Positions 8,859 to 16,450 of a stretch of 64,000 bases of DNA are shown here, in pieces. The position numbers and the translations under genes were made by a program. Under the pieces are notes generated by a model, which worked only from the letters and a program-made list of their open reading frames with translations, was not told the origin of the DNA and ran no database searches. The number at the start of each line of letters is the position of its first letter. Position 1 is the stretch's first letter. This DNA is from Bacteroidales bacterium (GTDB taxonomy: Bacteria; Bacteroidota; Bacteroidia; Bacteroidales; UBA932), in the NCBI GenBank assembly GCA_011620605.1, contig WOYW01000014.1, positions 1-64,000 of the forward strand, in the 5' to 3' direction.

Positions 8859-10121
8859 ATGGCAAAAAAATACCTTTCAAGAATTTGTGATTCACTTTTG
8901 TTGAGACAGTTGGCTTCTTCGGGTGCCGTATTGATTGAGGGTGCTAAATGGTGCGGTAAAACGAGTACGGCTCGCCAAGTGGCGAAAAGTGTGCTCTATA
9001 TGCAAGATACAGACCGCGGTCAAGGTTATCTGAAGATGGCAGATACAATGCCATCACGTCTGCTTCTGGGTGACAATCCCCGTTTGTTGGATGAATGGCA
9101 GATGGCACCGGTTCTTTGGGATGCCGTTAGATTTGAGGTCGATAAACGCAGTGAAAGGGGGTTGTTTATTCTCACAGGCTCGGCCGTTCCTAAAGACGGC
9201 GTAACGGCTCATACCGGTACCGGTCGGATTTCGCGTCTGTTGATGCGGCCAATGAGTCTTTTCGAGTCGAAGGAGTCAAACGGCAGCGTTTCTCTTGAGC
9301 GACTGTTTGCCGGTGAGACCGATGTTGTGGCTGAAAGTACGTTGACAATTCCTGATTTGGCTCAGGCAATATGCCGGGGTGGATGGCCCGAAGCCGTGGT
9401 AAATGGCGATAGTGATTCCTTAGTGGCACGTAATTATGTGGATGCTGTTATAAATATGGATGTGCAGCGTGTGGACAATGTTGAAAGAAATCCGGCAAGA
9501 GTACGACAGTTCCTTCGGTCATATGCACGAAATATCTCTACAATGGCTCCGCTTACCACTGTATTAGCCGATGTCAAATCGAATGATACAGGCTTTTCGG
9601 ACACAACCATGTACAGTTATGTGAATGCGTTGCGTCGTATATTTCTGATTGAAGATATTCCAGCCTGGAAACCATCGTTGAGATCGAAAACAGCCATCCG
9701 GACTTCAGATAAACGGCAGTTCGTAGATCCTTCCATTGCTGCGGCATTAATGTATGTCAATGTTGACAGTCTTCTTGATGACATGACATATTTTGGTTTT
9801 TTGTTTGAATCATTGGCTACACGCGATTTACGTATTTATGCGCAGGTGCTCGATGGCGATATTTTCCACTATCACGATAAAAGTGATTTGGAAGCCGATC
9901 TTGTAATACGTCTTCATGATGGCCGTTGGGCACCTGTGGAAGTTAAATTGGGAAGCAGTGAGATAGAAGAAGCTGCGGCACATCTGATAACACTACAGAA
10001 GAGAATTGATACGGACAAGGTGGGTCAACCCTCTTTTAAAATGGTACTGACCGGTGGTCAATTCGCATATAAGCGTAATGACGGTGTGCTGGTCGTTCCG
10101 ATTGGGTGCCTTAAGCCGTGA
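8859..10121 (+). CDS. DUF4143-type AAA ATPase, copy 2
   Basis: This 420-residue member of the AAA_14/DUF4143 family has an atypical Walker A, EGAKWCGKTSTARQ near residue 28, the Walker B equivalent PRLLDEWQMAP near residue 77, and TGSAVPK as sensor region. The C-terminal nuclease-like fold is complete: DLEADLVIRLHDGRWAPVEVKLG contains E, D and ExK. This subtype (W-C-GKT loop) is widespread in bacteria and archaea, of unknown function. It is flanked by M1/M2 repeats on both sides. A TATCTTTA box about 25 bases upstream supports transcription from its own promoter. Confidence 0.85.
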   Translation: MAKKYLSRICDSLLLRQLASSGAVLIEGAKWCGKTSTARQVAKSVLYMQDTDRGQGYLKMADTMPSRLLLGDNPRLLDEWQMAPVLWDAVRFEVDKRSERGLFILTGSAVPKDGVTAHTGTGRISRLLMRPMSLFESKESNGSVSLERLFAGETDVVAESTLTIPDLAQAICRGGWPEAVVNGDSDSLVARNYVDAVINMDVQRVDNVERNPARVRQFLRSYARNISTMAPLTTVLADVKSNDTGFSDTTMYSYVNALRRIFLIEDIPAWKPSLRSKTAIRTSDKRQFVDPSIAAALMYVNVDSLLDDMTYFGFLFESLATRDLRIYAQVLDGDIFHYHDKSDLEADLVIRLHDGRWAPVEVKLGSSEIEEAAAHLITLQKRIDTDKVGQPSFKMVLTGGQFAYKRNDGVLVVPIGCLKP

Positions 10122-10416
10122 CGAACCCCGACATGACTCCATTAATCTGATGATAGGGCTGTATGTACAGGCTATAGCGCTCTAAAGGATACCGGGCCAT
10201 GATTCTGGCAGATAACATGGTCGCGTTCTCAATTCATCAGATTGATGCATCAAGCAGACGCTGCTACTAAAAGTTGCTGAACCTAATGCTCTGCCACTAT
10301 AGGACGCTGCCGCCATAAGAAAAGGGAGCCTCGGCTTTCATAAAAAGCTTCCAGTTCTTAAAAGTGGCAGTGGCCGCCTGAATGGGAAAACCTACAATAA
10401 ATTGGAAGACCCACAC

Positions 10417-10571
10417 GCACCAGGGGCACTTTCGCAGGGTTTTTGCCCCTGGTGCTTTCGGTAGACTCGGCAATGATTTTGTAAAATGCATTGAATGAGG
10501 CGATTGTGAAATTCTTCATTCTTTGACAACACCCACCAAGGGCACTTTTACTGGGTTTTCGCCCCTGGTGG
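10417..10571. repeat. REP4 hairpin pair
   Basis: Two hairpins, 10417-10454 and 10533-10571, have complementary ends of the type GCACCAGGGGC ... GCCCCTGGTGC enclosing about 16 bases. They are separated by 78 bases, the same distance as between two hairpins at 14381-14419 and 14498-14538. The inner sequence is also conserved between the two sites. Confidence 0.7.
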
Positions 10572-10607
10572 GGCTCAAAACCTCCAGAATCAAAATTCTG
10601 GTTCTAA

Positions 10608-10709
10608 GGCAGCCTGCACATTGATAAGGGGAAGCTCGTCCCGCGGAGGGAGGGACCCGGTTGCGTAAGCAACTGGGAGGCCTTCCCCGATCAATGGTGC
10701 AGCTGCCGC
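10608..10709. repeat. Module M2, complete copy with GTAA-capped stem
   Basis: It starts GGCAGCCTGCACATTGATAA and ends near GGTGCAGCTGCCGC. The middle carries CCGGTTGC-GTAA-GCAACTGG, an 8-bp stem with a GNRA-type loop, preceded by a GGAGGGAGGGA purine stretch. The same 65-base core is at 8628-8693. The conserved stem suggests a structured RNA or a mobile hairpin, but neither is shown. Confidence 0.6.
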
Positions 10710-10785
10710 AAATCAACTGAAGCCAAACAGCTCCCACAAACAGACGAAATTACAAACAACCACTACCTCAAAAAAAAACATAAAA

Positions 10786-12633
10786 ATGTGCGGCATCGTA
10801 GGATACATCGGAACTAAACAAGCCTCCCCAATTCTTCTGAAAGGCCTCAAACGCCTGGAATACCGAGGCTACGACAGCGCCGGACTGGCGTTGATCAACT
10901 CGGCAAACCAACTGGCAATCTACAAAACCAAAGGCAAAGTAGCCGACCTGGCACGCTACATCCAGGGAAAAGACACCTCCGGCACCATCGGCATCGCCCA
11001 CACCCGCTGGGCCACCCACGGCGAACCCAGCGACATCAACGCCCATCCCCATTACTCCCAATCCGGGCAGCTGGCCCTGATCCACAACGGCATCATAGAA
11101 AACTACCCAGTCCTGAAGGAAACCCTCCTGCGCGAAGGCTACACCTTTCAAAGCGATACGGACACCGAGGTGCTGGTGCAATGGATCGAGTACATGCGGA
11201 CTACCCGCAACACCGACCTGTTCCATGCTGTCCAACTGGCCCTGACCCAGGTGGTAGGCGCTTACGCCATAGCCGTCATCCAGCAGGACGATCCCGACAC
11301 AATGGTAGCAGCCCGTAAATCCAGCCCGCTGCTCGTAGGCATAGGGGAGGGGGAATACTTCCTGGCCTCCGATGCCTCGCCCGTTATTGAATACACAAAG
11401 AAGGTCGTCTACCTGAACGACCAGGAGGTAGTCTGCCTGCGCCGGGACCGGGAGCCGGAGTTCTACAACCTGCAACAGGTAGAAAAAGACCACCGCATCA
11501 TTGAACTGGAACTCACCCTGAGCCAGCTGGAAAAAGGCGGCTACCCGCACTTCATGCTCAAGGAAATCTTCCAGCAGCCCCACACCCTGCGCGAATGCAT
11601 GCGCGGACGCGTCAACGTGGAAAACAACTCGGTCACCCTCTCGGGCATCCTTGACCACCGCGAACGCTTTGAAAAGGCGCGACGGATCATCATCGTCGCC
11701 TGCGGCACCTCGTGGCACGCCGGCCTCATCGGCAAGTACCTGATCGAGACCTTTGCGCGCCTGCCCGTGGAAGTGGAATACGCCTCTGAATTCCGCTACC
11801 GCAACCCTGTTCTTTATGCCGATGACATTGTGGTGGCCATTTCGCAGTCGGGCGAGACGGCCGATACGCTGGCAGCGGTGGAACTGGCGCGCAGCCGGGA
11901 TGTCTTTGTCTACGGCGTCTGCAACGTGGTGGGCTCCTCCATTCCCCGACGTACCCACTCCGGCTCTTATACCCACGCGGGGCCCGAGATTGGGGTAGCC
12001 TCCACGAAGGCCTTTACCGCGCAAGTCACCGTCCTGGCCCTGATGGCCCTGAGCATGGCCCGGGTGCGCCGCTCCCTGACCAAAGCCCGCTTTGAAAAGC
12101 TGGTCGCCGCCCTGGCCGCCATCCCTGCCAAAATGGAAGAAACCCTGCAGGTGAGCGACTTCATCCGCGAATTCGCCTGCATCTTCACCTACGCCCGCAA
12201 TTTTATCTACCTGGGCCGAGGCTACAACTACCCTGTGGCGCTGGAAGGTGCCCTGAAACTCAAAGAAATCTCTTACATCCATGCCGAGGGGTATCCCGCC
12301 GCCGAGATGAAGCATGGTCCCATCGCCCTCATAGACCAGGAAATGCCCGTGGTAGTGGTAGCCCCCAATAACAAGACCATGTATGATAAGGTGGTCAGCA
12401 ACATCCACGAAATCAAAGCCCGGCAGGGCCGCGTAGTCGCTATAGTTACCCGCGGCGACATCGTCATCCGCGACCTGGCTGACTACTCCATAGAAATCCC
12501 CGACGCCGAAGAATGCTTCGTCCCCCTTTTGGCCGTCATCCCCCTCCAACTCCTGGCCTACTACATCGCCACCATCAAAGGCTGCAACGTAGACCAACCC
12601 CGGAACCTGGCCAAGTCCGTCACGGTGGAGTAA
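10786..12633 (+). CDS. glmS: Glutamine-fructose-6-phosphate aminotransferase (isomerizing)
   Basis: This 615-residue enzyme makes glucosamine-6-phosphate from fructose-6-phosphate and glutamine, the first step to UDP-GlcNAc for peptidoglycan and LPS. The catalytic cysteine follows the start (MCGIVGYIG), the glutaminase domain has TRWATHG and HNGIIENY, and two SIS isomerase domains follow with ACGTSWHAG, SQSGETADT, TKAFTAQV and ending NLAKSVTVE. Length and motifs are normal, so it appears functional. The surrounding DNA is repeat-rich, and an internally deleted second copy lies at 15964-16297, so this essential gene has been involved in a segmental duplication. It ends 3 bases before a REP1 pair. 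Confidence 0.97.
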   Translation: MCGIVGYIGTKQASPILLKGLKRLEYRGYDSAGLALINSANQLAIYKTKGKVADLARYIQGKDTSGTIGIAHTRWATHGEPSDINAHPHYSQSGQLALIHNGIIENYPVLKETLLREGYTFQSDTDTEVLVQWIEYMRTTRNTDLFHAVQLALTQVVGAYAIAVIQQDDPDTMVAARKSSPLLVGIGEGEYFLASDASPVIEYTKKVVYLNDQEVVCLRRDREPEFYNLQQVEKDHRIIELELTLSQLEKGGYPHFMLKEIFQQPHTLRECMRGRVNVENNSVTLSGILDHRERFEKARRIIIVACGTSWHAGLIGKYLIETFARLPVEVEYASEFRYRNPVLYADDIVVAISQSGETADTLAAVELARSRDVFVYGVCNVVGSSIPRRTHSGSYTHAGPEIGVASTKAFTAQVTVLALMALSMARVRRSLTKARFEKLVAALAAIPAKMEETLQVSDFIREFACIFTYARNFIYLGRGYNYPVALEGALKLKEISYIHAEGYPAAEMKHGPIALIDQEMPVVVVAPNNKTMYDKVVSNIHEIKARQGRVVAIVTRGDIVIRDLADYSIEIPDAEECFVPLLAVIPLQLLAYYIATIKGCNVDQPRNLAKSVTVE

Positions 12634-12635
12634 AA

Positions 12636-12740
12636 AATCTCAGAGATTCTGCGCAAGATCTTAGGCAGAAAATCTCAACACCCTAATTATCAATATCTTA
12701 AAAAATATCCTCAGGAATTCTGCGCAGAATCTCTGAGATT
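12636..12740. repeat. REP1 inverted pair (105 bp)
   Basis: AATCTCAGAGATTCTGCGCA at 12636-12655 and its exact reverse complement at 12721-12740 enclose 65 bases. A degenerate extra unit (CTCAGGAATTCTGCGC) overlaps the right copy. The pair lies between the convergent ends of glmS and the DUF4143 gene and could also act as a terminator. Confidence 0.9.
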
Positions 12741-12742
12741 TC

Positions 12743-14068
12743 TTAACCCACTGTGGATGATGATACATTGGATGAGATACAAAATACAGCATAGAGAGGG
12801 ACTGATTTTATATTATTTTCGAAACCAAAATTCTTTTTACTGATGCGTATGGAGTATGGTGATTTATATTTATTTGCAAAAATTCCTAAACTTCTTGAAC
12901 GATTTTGGTGTCCTTTCTTTACTTCTACAGGGATAACGCTATCCTGTATTTGAAGTACAAAATCAATTTCTGCTTTTCCCTCGCTTTGCCAATAAAATAG
13001 ATCATACCCTTTATTTGCAAAAGCCTGTGCTACATAATTCTCGGCCATTGAACCAAGAAAAATATTATGCACCTCAATGGGAGATAACATAGTTTGCAAG
13101 GGGATCCTGGAGTGTAAGGTAAGAATTCCAATATCGGCCATATACAATTTGAAGTTGGACAAATCTGTATAAGCATTTATTGGAATAAACCCATGTTCTA
13201 ATCGTTGGCACTTTAGTACTATACCTGCAAATTGAAGCCAGTCTATGGCTTCTCCGAAAATTGTCGCAGTGCCCCCCCTTTGTACTGTTTTATACTGAAA
13301 TTTTGTGTTATCCTTTGCCAATTGTGCCGGAATTGAATTGTAACAGGCTCTGATCTTCACACTTGTTGCCGAAGTGGCATATTTTGACATATCTGCTATG
13401 TATTGTTGCATGATATCGTTCTGAATTAATTGAACACTGTTATAGCTTCCTGTCTCAATGAATGAAGATACTGCTGCCGGCATTCCTCCCACGATCATAT
13501 ACTGCTTGTGATATTTTAATGCTATTTCATGCAGCGCATTAGGCATTGCCAGATCTTCGTCAAAATGGGCCTTGATTTCTTCTGATAATTTTTCCCTGTC
13601 CATAGCCCATAAGAATTCCTCAAAATCCATTGGGTACATATTTATTTGCTGAACCTTACCAACAGGAAATGAGTGTTTATTCCTGTTGATAGAAACGCCC
13701 AGTAATGATCCGGCCGCTATAACGTGTTGTTCCGGTGCCTGTTCGCAAAAATATTTCAGCGACGTCAATGCCTGCTCGCAGACTTGTATCTCATCAAAAA
13801 AAATCAATGTATTTCCAGCATTCACGTTAACTCCTTTTGCTGCTTCTAGGTATTGAATTATTTTGTCAGGTGATAATTCGGTTTCCAAAAATTTGCAAAA
13901 GTTGTCTTCTATTTCCAGATTCAGATAGAGCAAATGTTCATATTGTTCTTTGCCAAATTGTTTAATGATATAAGTTTTACCTACCTGGCGTGCCCCATTA
14001 ATAATTAAAGGCATTCTCCCGGGATTTATTTTCCATTCTGAGAGCAATTTGCTTATTTTTCTTTTCAT
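12743..14068 (-). CDS. DUF4143-type AAA ATPase, copy 3
   Basis: The product, 441 residues from the ATG at 14068, starts MKRKISKLLSEWKINPGRMP, which is the usual start of this subfamily; the upstream in-frame codons are less likely to be used. Walker A is INGARQVGKTYIIKQF, Walker B is TLIFFDEIQVCEQAL and AAGSLLGVSI follows. The C-terminal nuclease-like core GKAEIDFVLQIQDSVIPVEVKKG keeps E, D and ExK. It belongs to a different subfamily from the other three DUF4143 genes in the region. The stop codon is 2 bases from a REP1 unit. AT-rich composition and position among debris suggest horizontal gain. Confidence 0.87.
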   Translation of the reverse strand: MKRKISKLLSEWKINPGRMPLIINGARQVGKTYIIKQFGKEQYEHLLYLNLEIEDNFCKFLETELSPDKIIQYLEAAKGVNVNAGNTLIFFDEIQVCEQALTSLKYFCEQAPEQHVIAAGSLLGVSINRNKHSFPVGKVQQINMYPMDFEEFLWAMDREKLSEEIKAHFDEDLAMPNALHEIALKYHKQYMIVGGMPAAVSSFIETGSYNSVQLIQNDIMQQYIADMSKYATSATSVKIRACYNSIPAQLAKDNTKFQYKTVQRGGTATIFGEAIDWLQFAGIVLKCQRLEHGFIPINAYTDLSNFKLYMADIGILTLHSRIPLQTMLSPIEVHNIFLGSMAENYVAQAFANKGYDLFYWQSEGKAEIDFVLQIQDSVIPVEVKKGHQNRSRSLGIFANKYKSPYSIRISKKNFGFENNIKSVPLYAVFCISSNVSSSTVG

Positions 14069-14328
14069 TGGGTTACATTTTAATTGAAATAACACCACTC
14101 AAAAGTAATATTAAGTTCCAATAAATCAAAATAATTTGATTAATATGAACATAATGATCAAAATAATCATTTTTCAACCAGCTGCCGCCAACCAGCAAGA
14201 TACAACCCACAGACCAACAAAATCAACCCAATAACTCACAAATTGATGATAGCGCTGTATGGGTACCGGCTGTAGCGCTCTAAAGGATACCGGGCCACGA
14301 TTCTGGCCGCCTGAATGGGAAAACCTAC

Positions 14329-14538
14329 CCACCAGGCGCAGTTTCCCCCTGTTTTTGCACCTGGTGGGGCTCAAAACCTTCCCACCAGGCGCACTTTTGG
14401 CGGGTTTTCGCACCTGGTGCTTTCGGCTGACTCGGCAATAATTTTGTAAAATGCTTTGAATGAGGCGTTTGGTAAAATCTGCATTTTTTGACAACTACCA
14501 CCAGGCGCACTTTTGCCTGGTTTTCGCACCTGGTGGGG
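14329..14538. repeat. REP4 hairpin cluster
   Basis: Three hairpins with ends CCACCAGGCGC / GCACCTGGTGG lie at 14329-14367, 14381-14419 and 14498-14538. Hairpins 2 and 3 are 78 bases apart, as at 10417/10533. The stems carry compensatory-looking differences between the two sites (CAGGCGC with GCACCTG, against CAGGGGC with GCCCCTG), suggesting that the paired structure matters. Confidence 0.7.
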
Positions 14539-14664
14539 CTCAAAACCGCCAGAATCAAAATCCAGGATAGACCCGAACACTCAACTTTTGATAGATTATT
14601 GAAATTGTTATCTTTGTGAACTGAAAGGAGAAATAATTACTGCCATCAGTTCACGAATGCACAA

Positions 14665-14805
14665 ATGAATATTTTACCTGTAATATACCAAGACCAAAGG
14701 ACAATATACAAGATTGCTGATATTGCCATGCTTTTTCCACAAGAGGATAGCAGGTGTTTGAGCGATCGGATGAGATATTTTGTTAAGCACATGACAAAAT
14801 TTTAA
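14665..14805 (+). pseudogene. Short frame resembling the N-terminal helix-turn-helix of an AbiEi-like regulator
   Basis: The 46-codon frame reads YKIADIAMLFPQEDSRCLSD then RMRYFVKHM, which recalls the N-terminal winged-helix segment of AbiEi-type antitoxins in Bacteroidota. The usual 'KxGxL' wing and the rest of the protein are missing. A TATCTTTG promoter-like box lies about 50 bases upstream. I regard it as a truncated remnant; the family guess is weak. Confidence 0.3.
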
Positions 14806-14864
14806 AGATATCGAATGGCCTTGGGCATACGCTACAGCAATAAGCAGTACGTCTACATGGAATG

Positions 14865-14957
14865 GCAGGGACACCACCAATCCGTCCCTGATGGCCCGGG
14901 AGAACTTTTTTTCCCCAGTCATTTAAGGCAGCATGCACATTGATAAGGGGAAGCTCT
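14865..14957 (+). pseudogene. Transaldolase fragment fused to module M2 start
   Basis: CACCAATCCGTCCCTGATGG and the following CCCGGGAGAAC match the [10 protein letters not shown] region of the broken transaldolase at 6683-6715. After about 10 bases the sequence continues as TTCCCCAGTCATTTAAGGCA and CACATTGATAAGGGGAAGCTC, matching 7153-7198. It is therefore a second copy of the transaldolase-M2 segment with about 440 bases removed. Confidence 0.75.
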
Positions 14958-15100
14958 ATATCACCAAAAATCAAGAAAATGAAATCGAATTGAAAAAAAA
15001 TGCAACAATATTGGTCATTCCAATATGGAAATGGTTGTTTTATGGGTAAATTACAATTATTTCCACCAGAACATTTGTTTAACAATTCATACTAAATACT

Positions 15101-15877
15101 ATGGGAAAAACGTATAAAATCAGACTCTCGCTCAATTACAGCAATCCGGAGATATACCGTGTCATGCTGGTGGACAGCGAAATAATGCTGTCGCAGTTTC
15201 ACGAGCTTATCCAGATAGTCATGGAGTGGGAAGATGAACACCTTCACTGTTTTGAAGTGGGTAATCATTATTTTGAGCCGCGCTATTCAGATGATGACAT
15301 GTGGAAGGAGGGCAAGAATATAGACTATGCCGGCATTATGCTATCAGAGGTGCTTAACGGCAACAGAAAGAAGATAGAGTATCAATACGACTTCGGCGAC
15401 AGCCACGAAGTTACAATCCGGCTGCTGGATACTATGGACGAGGAGTGCCCCACTCCAAAATGTCTGGAAGCTGTGCTCCGTGCACCTGTAGAGGATGTAG
15501 GAGGCATTGGGGGCTATTACCAGATGCTGGAAATCCTGAAGAATCCAAAGGACGAGGAATACGAGTCATACCGTGAATGGTTGGGCCTTGAAAAGGGGCA
15601 GAAATTCCGTACTAAAGCCTTGCCTGTGAGCACTCTTAACCGTCAACTGGCTGCCCTTGTAAAGACAAAGCGCTACCAGAAACTGAAAACTCAGAAGAAG
15701 CAAGGTACAGCATCGCAACGAAAGACCGGTATAAACAACCATCAGGCTGAAGGTCCTATCCGTCAAATACATGATTTTCTGGATGATTACCAGAAGAAAC
15801 ACGGCAGCTTTGAATCGCTTGAACAGGCGAATAAGGTTCTTGCCGGGTTCATAAAGAAACTCAACGAAAAGAAATAA
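15101..15877 (+). CDS. Plasmid pRiA4b ORF-3 family protein
   Basis: This 258-residue protein begins with the IS1096_orf3/pRiA4b ORF-3 domain (residues about 3-170): YKIRLSLNYSNPEIYRVMLV, FHELIQIVMEWEDEHLHCFE, and the strongly conserved YQYDFGDSHEVTIRLLD followed by PVEDVGGIGGY. The rest is a basic, lysine-rich tail with a helical region around residues 205-258. The family is widespread in mobile elements and genomes and has no established function. A second, broken member lies at 18825-19403. Neighbours are all debris or repeats, consistent with cargo of a former mobile element. No promoter was recognised. Confidence 0.82.
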   Translation: MGKTYKIRLSLNYSNPEIYRVMLVDSEIMLSQFHELIQIVMEWEDEHLHCFEVGNHYFEPRYSDDDMWKEGKNIDYAGIMLSEVLNGNRKKIEYQYDFGDSHEVTIRLLDTMDEECPTPKCLEAVLRAPVEDVGGIGGYYQMLEILKNPKDEEYESYREWLGLEKGQKFRTKALPVSTLNRQLAALVKTKRYQKLKTQKKQGTASQRKTGINNHQAEGPIRQIHDFLDDYQKKHGSFESLEQANKVLAGFIKKLNEKK

Positions 15878-15900
15878 CGGAAGATAAAGGGTCAAATTTT

Positions 15901-16297
15901 ATGTCATTTTCATCAATTAAACAAGAGGAATTTGGATTGGGTGAAAGTGCAGCAATGGCATATGAAAGGCCTCAAACGCCTGGAATACCGCGGCTACGAC
16001 AGCGCCGGCCTGGCGTTGATCAACTCGGCAAACCGATCTGTTTCACGCGGTGCAACTGGCCCTGACCCAGGTGGTGGGCGCGTACGCCATTGCCGTTATC
16101 CAACAGGACGATCCGGACACCATCGTGGCGGCCCGTAAATCCAGCCCGTTGCTCATAGGCATAGGCGAGGGGGAATACTTCCTGGCCTCGGATGCCTCGC
16201 CCGTCATTGAATACACCAAAAAGGTTGTCTACCTGAACGACGACGAGGTGGTCTGCTTGCGTCGGGACCGGGAGCCTCGGTTCCACAACCTGCAAGA
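15901..16297 (+). pseudogene. glmS: Internally deleted glmS duplicate
   Basis: From 15964 to about 16032 the sequence matches glmS codons for GLKRLEYRGYDSAGLALINS, then jumps to the part encoding FHAVQLALTQVVGAYAIAVI and runs to NLQE at 16297. About 310 bases corresponding to 10910-11214 are missing, and everything before residue 17 and after about residue 230 is gone, so the catalytic cysteine and both isomerase domains are absent. Identity to glmS is high (mostly third-position differences), so the duplication is not ancient. The 60 bases before it encode SSIKQEEFGLGESAAMAY, the start of another, unidentified gene. From 16298 to 16438 I see nothing. Confidence 0.85.
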
Positions 16298-16438
16298 GAT
16301 TTTTATTCAGATCCCTTGCCTGGAGAATGGCACGCTTCGCTAATACCAAATAGAAGCGGCGGAACTTCGGTTGAAAGCAAAAAATACAGAAAGCATTTTT
16401 AAGATGGTTTACAAATTTGGAATTGAAATCCAAAATTG

Positions 16439-16446
16439 TATATTTG
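16439..16446 (+). promoter_or_regulatory. -7 box directly before DUF4143 copy 4 (leaderless start)
   Basis: TATATTTG ends 4 bases before the ATG at 16451, so the transcript would begin at or next to the start codon. Confidence 0.55.
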
Positions 16447-16450
16447 CATT

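Larger units (their letters stand above)
10122..10785. repeat. Intergenic repeat block between DUF4143 copy 2 and glmS
   Basis: I see no gene in these 660 bases. They contain module M1 (about 10152-10198, diverged), a variant of the GCTGCCGCCATAAGAAAAGGGA sequence also seen at 8599 (10309-10330), two hairpin repeats of family REP4 (10417-10454 and 10533-10571), and module M2 (10608-10709). The stretch 10417-10590 as a whole matches 14380-14560 in the same order, so a segment of about 175 bp was duplicated. A TTGCCGAG-type octamer (CTCGGCAA) is at 10466. Confidence 0.75.
14069..15100. repeat. Intergenic repeat and debris region
   Basis: This kilobase has no convincing intact gene. From left to right it holds module M1 (14246-14300), a GGCCGCCTGAATGGGAAAAC repeat also at 10373, three REP4 hairpins (14329-14367, 14381-14419, 14498-14538), a TATCTTTG box at about 14610, a 46-codon frame at 14665 (separate entry), a transaldolase fragment joined to the start of module M2 (14865-14957), and about 140 bases with nothing recognisable before the gene at 15101. 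Confidence 0.7.

Noticed and set aside
10768-12597. Long minus-strand open frame of 609 codons opposite glmS
   Set aside because: It mirrors a normal GC-rich glmS on the other strand, the product is low-complexity (rich in G, V, D, H, Q), and no motif or promoter supports it.
12636-12740. REP1 pair as a simple rho-independent terminator of glmS
   Set aside because: The stem arms are 65 bases apart and lack a T run; identical pairs occur in non-terminator positions such as the rmlA-rmlB junction.
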